Below are positions 27,101-37,756 of a DNA stretch of 64,000 bases, in pieces. The stretch is taken from contig NC_135124.1 of NCBI RefSeq assembly GCF_050908995.1, positions 9,362,001-9,426,000 of the forward strand, given 5' to 3'. Positions within the stretch are counted from its first letter, which is position 1, and the number at the start of each line of letters is the position of its first letter. Source of the DNA: Andrena cerasifolii. Lineage: Eukaryota > Arthropoda > Insecta > Hymenoptera > Andrenidae. Both the position numbers and the translations under genes were made by a program. Below the pieces are notes generated by a model, which saw only the letters and a program-made list of their open reading frames with translations, did not search any database and was not told the DNA's origin.

Positions 27101-27938
27101 TTGCATATTATTAACAGATTAACCCTAACGATTACAATCGTTTCATTTATAAATGTCACCAATGCCTAGTAGGCTTTAAACGAAGGGGGATGCTTGTCAA
27201 TCATTTGGCAAAACGCCATCCCGATGTTGCGCCAGAATCTGTACCAGAACTAAATCTACCAATTTTACGCCAGACCAGAGATTATTACTGTCAATACTGC
27301 GACAAGGTTCGTACAACTTATCGGTAGAACAAGGTGGCTTGCATTTAACTGATATGCTTTGCTTTTACGTTATTTCCTGTCTAAAGGTCTATAAAAGTAG
27401 CAGCAAACGTAAAGCACACATCGTGAAGAACCATCCAGGAGCTGCTTTACCACCAAGTAATAGACAAAAGGAGTCCGATTATTCTGACTTACCGAATCCA
27501 ACATTTAGTCAGACTGTCGGTAGTATTACAACTACGCCTCAGGGCTGTCAATGGTGTCACAAACAATATGCTAGCAAGGTGCGTTTTAAGTGTTGTAAAT
27601 CTTGTTCACGCGATAGTGCTTCAGAAAATTGTGAAACCCGATACATTCGTTTACTATTGCAGGCGAAACTTTTACAGCATCAACGGAAAAAGCATTCGAC
27701 TTTGATGGAGCCTGCTGATCAAGTACCGCGGTCACGCAATCGGCAGCCGCACAATCAGAATCACCCCCCTGTACTGGTGGAAGATCATTTCGTTCTGTCC
27801 GATTACATCCAAGCGTGCGACACGAGTTCAGATTTCTTTAAACCGAAAATAATAAAAATATCCGACGACGTTGATCTGATAAGTAACGGATTGGAGCTCG
27901 TTGGGCAGCAATTTGTTCGTATGCGCGACATACGCTGA
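24178..27938 (+). CDS. PRDM10: PRDM10, PR/SET-domain C2H2 zinc-finger transcription factor
   Basis: PRDM10 is a nuclear DNA-binding regulator. Exons are 24178-24342, 24424-24826, 24902-25231, 25295-25621, 25700-25909, 25977-26480, 26557-26821, 26901-27042, 27118-27306, 27387-27578 and 27663-27938, giving exactly 1000 aa. A Ser/Pro-rich N-terminal third is followed by a Cys-rich knuckle (CCDECDDVCTGDNC). The PR domain comes next (from LPGSYLSINKL through NWMRFVRPA to SIDYANRRN). I count eleven C2H2 fingers afterwards. Fingers 9 and 10 (FKRRGMLVNHLAKRHPDV, YYCQYCDKVYKSSSKRKAHI) carry the signature that separates PRDM10 from PRDM4 and PRDM15. The start is the first ATG of an exon ending in a good GTAAGT donor; a 5' coding exon cannot be excluded. 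Confidence 0.92.
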
Positions 27939-29535
27939 GAAGAACCGTGGCAACCTCGACGCGAGGTTTTGTCAGTTTACTGAGATATGAATCTCATAAA
28001 TTTGTGCACAGCGAAGGAGCGCTGTTGCTTGTTGCTGTCGTTGCCAAATTAGGGCGTCGTTGCCCGCGTGGGAGTAATCGATGCTCCGCTGGGAGATATT
28101 TGGGGCGCAGCTTTGTTGGCGCCGGTGCGAAACACTTGGCGCTATTTTGTTGGTTGTGTGATTGACAATGACGCCCACGGGCGTGACCCAGGCGTCACTT
28201 TGAACAAATTTGTTGGAACGGAGTATACGCTATTTTGTGAAAACTTTGAGCCTATGGGCAAACGCAGAGAACGAAGATTTAAATCTAAAGTACACAATGG
28301 AAACACACGAACATGGAGATTTAAGACTAAAATACAACGGGAAGCATGTAGTTGTTGAGATCTTTGCTCAAGGCATTACAAAGTACAGAGCACAGAAAAA
28401 GGTAGAGCCAGGCCCTTGCGCTGTTGGTACATCGCTGACACGTTAACTCTAGTAGTTTATTTTGAAATCTTGGAAATGCTGCAATTCGATGTGATTAAAT
28501 TATGGATGTTAGAGCGGTCAAATTTGAGCTTCAGGTTTAAAGTGAAATTTAAACTCGGCTTGAATTTGGAGAACACGACTCCTCCGAACCTTAGACCAGT
28601 GTAATCTCGTCTATACGATGTGATTCCATATTTTTTTTCTCATAGACCTGATCGTAGTATCTACGTGTCACGTTTGGCTTCGATGATAAAGCAATTGTCT
28701 GTAGATTACACGAGGTGTTGTAGTCTATAAAGGATCGCCAATTCACTTTTACTCTCTCGTAACTTTCTGTCAATTGCTCGTATTCTATCATTCTCGTTTA
28801 GAGGAAGATGTCTGTATTTTCGATCTTTGGCTCCCAAAGAAAACGGATTCTTTTTCGCGAGATCAGCGAGATCAGGACGACTAGATTCATTCGCGCGACG
28901 CAGCGTGACAGTTTCACATCCATCGCATTCATCGAATTGAAATATCTGGTTGAAATTGAAGGTATTAATAGTTACTTAGACAAGGAAAGCTTTTGTCTTT
29001 GTAATTTTACGATGCATGTAAAATTGGTAACATCGAGATAACGGACATGTGCACACTTTACCAGCGCATCAAATTCCCCGTGAATGCACCGAATGCTGCA
29101 CACGTTACAGACCATTCTGTCCGAAGAGTAACTCCGTAAATTACAGATTGGCAACTCAACAGATCCGAAATTTATTTTACATGCATTATGTACACATAAT
29201 ATGATACGTATTATGGAAAAGCGAAGACAAAAGAGTGCATGTTTGTTAATGTTGTTGAGTACATGGAGAACTGTAATTGTAAACATGACTTAAATAAAGT
29301 TACTCGGTGACTGAGCGACGCACGATTTACTGTACCGGAGATCTAGGACTGAGGTGTAAACGATGCGGCAATAAAATGCCTGTAAGTGCATTTCACGCAT
29401 GATACATATATACAACGAAGTAGTAGATTAAAAATTCTCCACTAGATTAAGTTGCTACAAGAATAATTCATATTTCTCGCTCTATCTAAAACTAGCACGC
29501 TTCTCTGTCACATGAACTAGAAGACCAGAATCTGT
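27939..29535. other. Convergent 3' regions of PRDM10 and the THIK channel
   Basis: There is no exon-like frame with splice context. A plus-strand AATAAA occurs near 29292, a possible PRDM10 polyadenylation signal about 1.35 kb past its stop. The stretch 28260-28330 contains two diverged copies of a short AT-rich motif. The remainder looks like untranslated or intergenic sequence. Confidence 0.5.
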
Positions 29536-31555
29536 TTACCGATTCTTGGAAACTTTGCTTTTGAACTTTTCACTAACGATAGCCAAAGGGCCGACGGCAT
29601 CAGGCTTAAGAACACCCGCGTTGGACACTGTCGCGATCGAGCTAGTCCCTTTCTGCACCTGAGCCATCTCTTGTAACTGTTTCTGCATTACAGTCAAAGT
29701 AACCTTGTTCGCCGAGAAGAAGTCCTGCATAGAAATCAGCTCTCCAGACATCCTTCTAGGCGTTCCAAAGTTATCCCCTTTAAAGGAATCTCTTCCGACT
29801 ATTCTCGTCCCTCTCCTCTTCGAAAAGTACGTCGTGGACACGGAGGACTTCCGTCTCGGTAAATGTGGCGCAGCCATATCCTGATTTTCGCATTGAATCT
29901 TTTGTATAACGTAATTTAGTCCCTGTTTTATCACGATCGACGTCACGTTCAACAGGGAGTAGGTGCAACAGCACCCGGCCAGCAGGAATATAAAGTTAGC
30001 GACACGGTACCTGCGCGCGAAGGGACATAAAGCAGCGGCTGCAAATAAGTGTGGAGGGAAGTCATGCGGCAACTCACCAATGGATATAAGGATAATGCGT
30101 TTTCTCTGTGCTGACGAAGTCTCCGAAGCCGATGGTCGCGAAGCTGACGAAACAAAAGTAAAGGGCGTCGAAGTATTCCCAATCCTCGAGGGGAGCGTAA
30201 ACCGCGGCAGCGCAACTGGCCACGGCACAACAAGCCAGCGATAGGTAGAGCATGACCCAGTATACGCTCGGTTTCCACTGGTCCATATCCAAGTCATCGG
30301 CATCGTCGTCAAGTATGTCTGGCAAAGAAGCCTTCCGACCCTCGGGCGCCTTGAAGCTACGCCGAGACGCCAGCGAGTTCTTCCGGATGCGACTCTTTAA
30401 ACGGAGCATGTGCACGCTGCGCAAAATCCAAGCGAGAAAAGTGATGACCCGTTCCAGAAACAGGTTGAAGAATAAAATTCCACCTGTACCAAAATTGCAT
30501 ATAATGTACAACGGTTCTTATCGTTAACATCGACCGAACGACTCCGCTGTATTATTACCGGAACAGCCAAAGAATCCATAGAGAACGGCGACCACTTTGC
30601 CTGCCGTCGTTTGCGGCGTGGTGTTTCCGTACCCTAGAAAACGGATCTGGAATCAGATCTGTAGCTCCCTAGAGTCCGTTGGAATCACGAGCGTACGCGT
30701 AATGCAGAATACCGAGCCGAAAAGGGCTTGGAGAGGATAACTGGAAGACTAGGTCGCAAGTTATTAACATTCTGGAATTTCCTGCAAGATTCTTGCGCGT
30801 GCCGCGGGCGACGACCCTTACCGCTTTTATTCAACTACTGTTATGACCAAGTTTCGCGAGATAATACGGCCGCCAATGTGTTGGCACCAGCCGGACGATC
30901 GGAAAATACCCGAACGCACAAGATACGAAGTATATGGGGCGAATGTTGCAAATCGTTTCGCAATAATTGTTGACACGCTCGTACGTACGAGTTTCCCAAA
31001 GAGGAATGAAAAAGGATAAAGGCACGATTAAGATAAAGTACCGCGTACGCGTTTCGCGCTCCACTGACCCATTATTCCGGTTCACTTGCGGCACAAAAAC
31101 GTTCGGTCTTCCAAATAGGCCACGGTGGATCTCTTACCGATCGTAGAGACGATGGTACCCACAAAGTGAAAGCTTCCAGGGAAATCCCATCGGCGGCTTT
31201 TGTTGATGATGCCGGAGGATGAAGCGTTCCCGTACGCGTACAATAACTCGTCCAGCCTTTCAAGAGCGATTGGGCTGCTTTGCAAGTGATGCCTTCGAAA
31301 GGTATGGTAAACGCGCCAGAATTCTGCGGCCTGCGCGGTAAACGGAAATGGTCCGAGTCACGAGCATCGCCAGAGGTAACTTTAAAAATTAAGTAAGAAT
31401 TGGGAAGGGCGGTGTGGTGTTCGTACCTGTCGCGTTTCAAGATCAGCCTCCAGCCGTTGAAAGAGCGCAGCGCCGGCGAGCATGTACACAGCCAGGACAA
31501 CGAAGAGAAGGATGAACCTCGCGTTGTCCTCCCCGAGGCAAGTGCACACGCACAT
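29536..31555 (-). CDS. KCNK13: Two-pore-domain potassium channel of the THIK (KCNK12/13) type
   Basis: K2P channels carry background potassium current at the plasma membrane. Exons 5' to 3': 31555-31427, 31330-31138, 30633-30559, 30483-30078, 30010-29536, giving 425 aa with matching phases. Features in order: EDNARF before TM1; an extracellular cap with an NAS glycosylation site; P1 filter TIGYG; TM2 running into FFNLFLERVITF; a cytoplasmic loop; WKPSVYWVMLYL as TM3; P2 filter TIGFG; and TM4 (CCCTYSLLNVTSIVIKQ). FFNLFLER, WKPSVY and the C-terminal RRMSGELISMQDFFSANK match vertebrate THIK-1/2. That, rather than TASK or TREK motifs, supports the call. The first Met is the only one in frame before EDNARF. 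Drosophila has several K2P genes and I cannot assign a one-to-one orthologue. Confidence 0.93.
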
Positions 31556-32489
31556 CACCGGTGATTCTCATCTCTCTCTCTGGACACAAGTGGCTGGACG
31601 CGATCCCCACCTTAACGCCCTTTCATTCGGGTCGGCGCAAACTCGGCGACCAGCGTCCAACAAGATCTACAGACCCGTCGTCCACGAAGGTTACAAAGAT
31701 ACATCATTCACAGGCCATTCCGAATTCGCGGTTTTAAATACGCAATCGATCTTCCAGGGTGTATTTTTAGTCGGTTCATTTAGCTGCGTTCATCTCGTTG
31801 GCCACTTTCACTTGCTTTCAATTTGTATTAGAATAGTACCTACATCAAGGAACTTCGATTGTGACCCGCCAGTCTCGCCATTATTTAGTTCCATAATGTA
31901 ACTGTGAAAAGAAACGATTCATAAACCAAGCCGCAGAAAATGTAGGACGGTGTTGCGCGGAAACCGCTGAAAGAGGATTCTTTGACACGCTAAAAATAGA
32001 AACCGAATCCGTGTACAAAACGCGTCCTTTTTTGTGGACAGGGGTTTAGAGTAAACACTCCACATAATGCTTTCATGGCTAGTTCGGATCGCGCCCTTGG
32101 ACTTGCGACGGTTCCGTATCAACCTTGCGCTTTGATTTGCTGTCGCGTCTCCCAAAGAAAGTTAGCACGCGATAAGATTGACAAAGCGAGCGCGGGGATA
32201 GGGTTTTGCCAGGATATACGAAAGTAAATTATACTGAGTTTATAATAAAAATAGAGTTTGTTAACAGTTCGTTGTAGGCGATCTAACGGCGTTACGATCT
32301 TTATATAAATACTGCAAACTAGGCACATTGACTCTTACATCGAAATACTTGTAGGTACATGCGTATAAATCTATGAAATTCATAACATTCGCATTAGCTA
32401 CTATAATACTATAAGATACGCTATCCGAGCGAACGGATCGCGCGACAACTTTTACACATTCAACGGATTCACTGCCACGGTGCGGATCG
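31556..32489. other. Spacer between THIK and CCDC85 genes
   Basis: THIK and CCDC85 are read in the same direction (minus), so this stretch combines the THIK promoter and 5' leader with the CCDC85 3' untranslated region. I see no exon-like frame or repeat in it. Confidence 0.5.
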
Positions 32490-34372
32490 TCAGTGCCTCG
32501 TTTGTGGGCCCTCCTCCAATTTCCGCCAAACCACCTGAAACGGGCGTTATCGAAACAGTTATTATACATAGATCTTACATCCGTATTCGTGCGAGTATCC
32601 GCGTTACACCAGCTTCGCTAAGAGAACTTACATTACACATTTCTCTAACCAAAGCCTTCTCCCCGTCGTGGCCGCCTTCTCTTTCAAGCTGTTCTCTGAC
32701 TTCGAGAACCTGAAGAGCCCGTACCACCGCTTCTGGTCGACCTCCCAACTGAGGATTCTCCCCCGGGCTATTTGGATTTTCCCAGATCTCGCCGGGCGTT
32801 ATTTCCCATCCCTGCGCGCGTGCCTGTAGAACACTTTTGTCCTCTTCGAGTTGCTTCACCCGTTGCTCCAGGCTCCTCACGTACTGCATAGTTTGATCTG
32901 TAAATCACGCTCGGATCCAGAGATCTATTCGGCGACATTCGGATAAAAGTCAAGCGTCTGTGCCTCTCGGGGAAATTACCATTGAACGTTGAGGCGTGCC
33001 TAGGTCTCGGGGGTGCAGTCTCTTCGGCGTTGGTGCTTGAGCTCGAGCCGTCCCCGTCGTCCCTCTGGCCTCCTCCTCGTTCCTCGTCCAGGTAAAGGCA
33101 CAGCTCCTTCAGCTCGAGATTATCCTTGATCAGCTCCTGCTGCTTATTGTCCAATTGACGCAACTTGTTCTGATAAGCGGACACCTCTTGGCGCATAACA
33201 CTTGCCGTGTACCTTCCGAATCTCTGCCATTCCCTCGCCAGCTTGCGTCCCTTCTGGCGATCATCGTCCAGAAAGCAACAGAGGTCCCTCAGCTCTTGAT
33301 TGTCGTCGCTTAGTCTTTGGTTTGCCTCCTTCAACGCTCGCAGCTCGTTCAGCTGAAATCACATGTGCTTTTCAAAGAAACGGCATCGATCGCATCCACC
33401 TCGCAATCTCCTCGACCTTCCCCGGTTGAAAAGCGCGCGACGCGACGCCCGCTGCGATCGTTCGCGATCAGTCTCACGTGTGCGTGACTGGTTGAAATTA
33501 CGATGGTGGACCCGACCCGCGTGACCTAGAACAGCTTCCAAAACTTCCGTGTGACGTGTTTAAGATCCGTGATGGCATCTTTCCGCGAAACCGTGCAATA
33601 AGAAGAGCAAAGTGATCGAGCGAATACTTGCTCCACTACTTTCATTCTATTAACTGAAACCCGATCGGCCACGTGCGTCTTGCGCAGGATTTTTCCACCC
33701 GAGCATTGTCGATCTACGCAAGAATAAGCTCGTCGCCTGTTTCCGAGGCTGAATAGGAAGGTGGACACGCGCGAATAGCCGAATACACGTAAAGGCACCA
33801 CTCACCAAGCTCTGTATCTGTCGGTTCTGCTCAGCGGCGAGCCTCGCGATATCGCTCTCGGTCTTGCGGACGAACTTGAGCATCTCCACGGGTCCGAGCC
33901 GGAGGAACTCGTCGTCGGTAATCCTCTGCCTGATCGGCGCTGTCTGGCCAGTGTTTACCGTGGGAGGATACTGACCGTTAGGCGGCAAGTACTGACCTTG
34001 GCCGACCTTGGCTTGGAGGTAGCCGTGCGGCTGAGTTTTCGGGACGGCCGAGGTCAATGGAGCGTTACCGCCTTGAGGATGATGTCGATGCTCTATCCTC
34101 GGCGAATATTTGCTCTGGGCATCCTTCTGCTGCGGCGCCGGTCGCGGTTGCGACGCTTGATGATGAGTCAAGGCCACGGCCGGACCTTGAACGGCACTCG
34201 ACACGGAAGGACCTGTGCCGAACTGAGGATGATTCTTCAGGATGCCGGTGGACGGCTGCGGCGGCGGTTGATATCGCGGTGGCGCTTGCTCCACTGCAGC
34301 TGACTTGATCACGTGCGATGAATACTGCTGCTGCTGCTGCTGCTGCGGCTGGGACTTACTCTTATTGGACAT
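32490..34372 (-). CDS. CCDC85: CCDC85-family coiled-coil protein
   Basis: CCDC85 proteins are adaptors associated with cell junctions and beta-catenin/p120-type partners. Exons 5' to 3': 34372-33806, 33352-32980, 32897-32632, 32534-32490, giving 416 aa with consistent phases. The first exon is low-complexity (Gln, Pro, His), with a run of seven Gln encoded by a CAG repeat near residue 10, and ends with the helix around EFLRLGPVEMLKFV. The second exon carries the signature LRDLCCFLDDDRQKGRKLA and REWQRFGRYTASV, plus the repeat LKELCLYLDEERGGG. The third is a coiled coil. The last encodes VVWRKL, completing the family's conserved EMCNVVWRKL C terminus. The upstream frame is open for 18 further codons but contains no ATG, so the ATG at 34372 was chosen. 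Which of CCDC85A, B or C it corresponds to cannot be decided. Confidence 0.9.
34326..34352. repeat. CAG/CTG triplet repeat encoding polyglutamine in CCDC85
   Basis: Seven consecutive CTG units on the plus strand (CAG on the coding strand), flanked by near-matches. It is translated as a Gln run close to the protein's start and is likely to vary in length between individuals. Confidence 0.8.
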
Positions 34373-36371
34373 CGCGGCTAATTTAGCTCCAGGCTGTGCC
34401 GTGTCCCATTTCAGAAAGTCCACCACCGTGGCTTCTTCCTTCGTGCCGGCTCGTCTCGTTCAACCCGCTAAAATCTGGGTCACTGTGCGGGGTCCCCCTT
34501 TCTCTCACTCTCCTGCACTCCTCTCTCTTTCTCTCTCTGTCTCTTTCTCTCAAGATCGGATTTACTACTTAAGAGCTGGCCCGTCCGATAGACGCCTTAC
34601 CTTATCGTCCGAGGGGCCCACCGTTCCGAACCTCTTTCCTGCTTTCACACTTCTCTTCGTTCGTCTCGCTTGCCACTGTTCCGTAGCTCTCTAGCACGTC
34701 TCGCGTCTTCTCCTACACACGAAATTGCCGCGCACTTTGTCAATGTTATCGCTGATTCTTCGCCAGTGTCGCCCACTCCTCCGAAATGTACGATCGCCGT
34801 CTTCGAGGAATCGTAGACACGAGCGACCGCAAGCCGATGACAGGCCTCTTATCGTCGAACTCACCGATGGTATCGAACGGTTCCCCGGGTGCTGGGGGTC
34901 CGCGAGCAGCGGTTGGCTTCCGTGGCGGTATTAAAGAGTCGTCGTCCTCGCACTACACCGTAACTGCGAACGATCGCGCGGTACGCTCGCATTCCATCTG
35001 TCAACGGCGGTCGGGCGGACGCGTGCAGGCATAGTTGTACGGGTGGGTTTCACTGGACAGTCGGAGGCTTGTCTTTCGTTACGAAATCCCGAGGATACTA
35101 GCGATATCGCACTGGCGAGAGGTAATGTGCTCGGTCAGGCCCCCGTTTTTCTCGCTGCTGGCCCGCCGCCGTCGCCGCATTTCACAAGTCACAGTGCCGT
35201 AACACCGAGTGGGGCATTCCAGTGAAACCTTGTCGTCCGTGACCGCACCGCGACGTATAGGCTTTCACGCACCTCCTGCTCGATCGTTAATCGATTAGTA
35301 GTCCGTATTCCACACCGTCCGCGATCTATAACCTCTCCCTTTAGTCCCCGGGATCCAGAAGACGACGAAACGGATCGATCAGTGGACGGGAGCGACGATC
35401 CTACGCGCACGAGTCTCTTGCTTTGCCATGTCTGGCGTGCACCACCGCGTCCAGTCACACAGACGATCGCGTCGCGGTCATCTTCTATAACGACGGACCC
35501 TGCCCGCCCACCGGTACCTGGACCGACGGTGACGAGGGTAGATTCGCGTGGAAATCGCGCACTAGCAATATGGCGACGACCGGGGGCCTGGGATCCCAAC
35601 AACGATTGCTGAAGACGCTAGGGCTTTAAGGTCGCTACGCGGGAAGCCAGACACACCTCTGATTGGACCATCCTCCACTTTTAGGAGGGGATTTAACAGC
35701 GTGTTTTACCTCGTGGGAGGTTGAAAGGAAGAGAATCTGGCGATTGTGAGGGGGGCCCTGGTCACGGTGCACCGGCTCTCCTTTCATCCTGGACTTCATC
35801 CCTTTGAATGTCAACGTAACGGGCACGCTTTCGTAGATCCCTGGACCAACTGACAACAGAGAGATGTAGGGAGTAGGTACGATGTGTCATGCGATTCCTC
35901 CGATCGTGTGGGATAAGTAGACTTCTGCTAGGAGCTCCCAAATATTCTTCAAGCAATTGAAATACCTGTGGCGAGTAATGGGTGAGCGTTTGCGAGCATG
36001 AATTCCTACTTTGAGATTACGATATCTCCCTGGACATTGCAGGTCGTACCTTGAACGCGGCAGGTGCTTAAGCTCCTTGCGCCAGGGGCGGTGATCTCTG
36101 GAAATATTCTACCTGCCGTGCTACGAATACGGTCAGGTTACTCCCGTGCTCTTTCCCTTTTTCCACTTCGTCGTTCTGCCGTAAATCGGCTCGGTACAGG
36201 TAGAGACCCAAATAATTCTCTTTAAATCTGGATCGCCCTGTGGAGAATCGAGATGTTTCTTTCTTCGTTGAAATTTGAAAGCCGACATTTTCGAAGTAGA
36301 GAGTTTCAATGGCATACTGCAAGATTAACGGAGACCCTAAATAATTTCATCACGTAATTTCAGCGTGGAAT

Positions 36372-36721
36372 CACAGACCAGGATTAGGATACACCTATCT
36401 CGCAATGTAGTTTTGTGTCGCACGCTCTGGGGGCTCGCGAGCCTTCTTACTATTTTCCTGTCACACCCAACGTTATCGATTCAGTCGAAAATAAGATTAC
36501 AGCCACAGACGAGGTATAGGATAGACCTATCACCTTATGGATGTTCGTGTCGCCATCGATGAAGTATAGGATCTATACCTCGTCTGTGGCATTATGTAGC
36601 AGATTTAACCTTCATGGGATAAAACAGGAACCTGTGTAGTCTGATGATAAAGTTAAGTGGAAGCGGTGCAGTCGAAAGCCCTCTTATCATTTTCTTGTCG
36701 CATGCAACGTAATCGATTCAG
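36372..36721. repeat. Nested direct and inverted repeats
   Basis: Motif A (about 50 bases) occurs at 36372-36422 and again, diverged, at 36503-36555. Motif B (44 bases, ending ATCGATTCAG) occurs at 36441-36484 and 36678-36721. Within this, 36502-36519 and 36573-36590 are perfect 18-base inverted copies starting GCCACAGACGAGGTATAG, bounding an 89-base hairpin. The pattern suggests a duplicated or nested non-autonomous element, but I could not find a convincing target-site duplication. Confidence 0.6.
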
Positions 36722-36789
36722 ACTTTCTAGAAGAATACAATCGCAGCGCTACTAGCGGATATCATTAAGATTAAATAAAGCGAGATTTA

Positions 36790-36898
36790 GGCCGGTATTC
36801 ATAGTCGCTACTTATTCTTTACTAGCTACTAGGTTAGTAGAGGATGCCGCATGCTTAAGCATTTGCTTAAGAATAAGTAGCGACTATGAATACCGGCC
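36790..36898. mobile_element. MITE, PIF/Harbinger-like, flanked by TTA
   Basis: A 109-base element with inverted ends beginning GGCCGGTATTCATAGTCGCT and extending about 29 bases with essentially perfect match. It is flanked on both sides by TTA (36787-36789 and 36899-36901). Three-base TWA duplications and GG-starting ends are typical of PIF/Harbinger elements. No coding capacity is present. Confidence 0.8.
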
Positions 36899-37756
36899 TT
36901 AGAGTATTTTCAGGATATTAATTCTGTTCATAGTTGAACCTCCACAGTTCGTACTTTGTGCTTCCCACTTTACAGTTCATTCTTTACAATACTTATGCAC
37001 TGCTCTCAGCCGAGTATTCGAGCAAGTTATCCAACGTCCCGCGAAAAAGTAACGAAGGGACAAGTTTTCTCAACATTATTGCAAATGAAATTTAGAGGTT
37101 CGGGAAATAAAATTCCACCTTGCAATTTTCTTGCAGCTGCAGCAATTCAAAGCCGAGGCGTTCCGAAAAACATTTTACAAACGAAAAAAGAAGACAGTAA
37201 AAATTAATATTTACTATAAACTTAGAGTGACAAAGTATATACACAACTACTGATTCCAGAGTCCTAAATTCCCCTTCTCAAACAGGTACACGAATAATCC
37301 CCTCCCCGTTTTCATCCGAAACTCGCGGGGCCCTTGGGCAGCGCGTTCCGTTACTGTCGACATCGATTATAACCGTATGGAAGCAGCGCGCTCACGCGCA
37401 CTTTCTTTTCGGAGCGCACCGTGCGCGTGCACACTCGCTCAGCTGTTGTTGGCCAGGAGTGATCGCGGCTCGTTCGATTGCACAAATTTTCGAAGCTGCG
37501 CGGAGTTTATTTTTAGTACGAGTGCCATGTCGTCTCGGTGTGATTCCCGTGGATTTTCGCTGCGTAAGAGCACGTTACACGGCCTCTGATCCGGTCGATA
37601 CGCGAACGTGCGGAGTCCCTTCCTGATTGACAAGGCTCGCTCTCGCCTCTCTCTTTCGCCCTCGCGGTTATCTGGAATTTGACGTTAATCCGAGATCGAT
37701 GCCTCCGACCAACTGATACTCGACGATATCCACCGTAACGATCCAAGGCTCCGACC

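Larger units (their letters stand above)
34373..37756. promoter_or_regulatory. Divergent promoter region between CCDC85 and DCAF6, with MITEs
   Basis: CCDC85 (minus) and DCAF6 (plus) start at either end of these 3.4 kb, so both 5' regions lie here. The first 1.2 kb is GC-rich and CpG-rich, consistent with promoter or leader sequence. The part from 36370 to 36898 is repeat-derived. I see no coding exon with splice support. Confidence 0.45.

Noticed and set aside
28068..28446. Plus-strand frames after PRDM10
   Set aside because: They follow the PRDM10 stop directly, lack domains, and overlap short AT-rich repeats; most likely 3' untranslated sequence.
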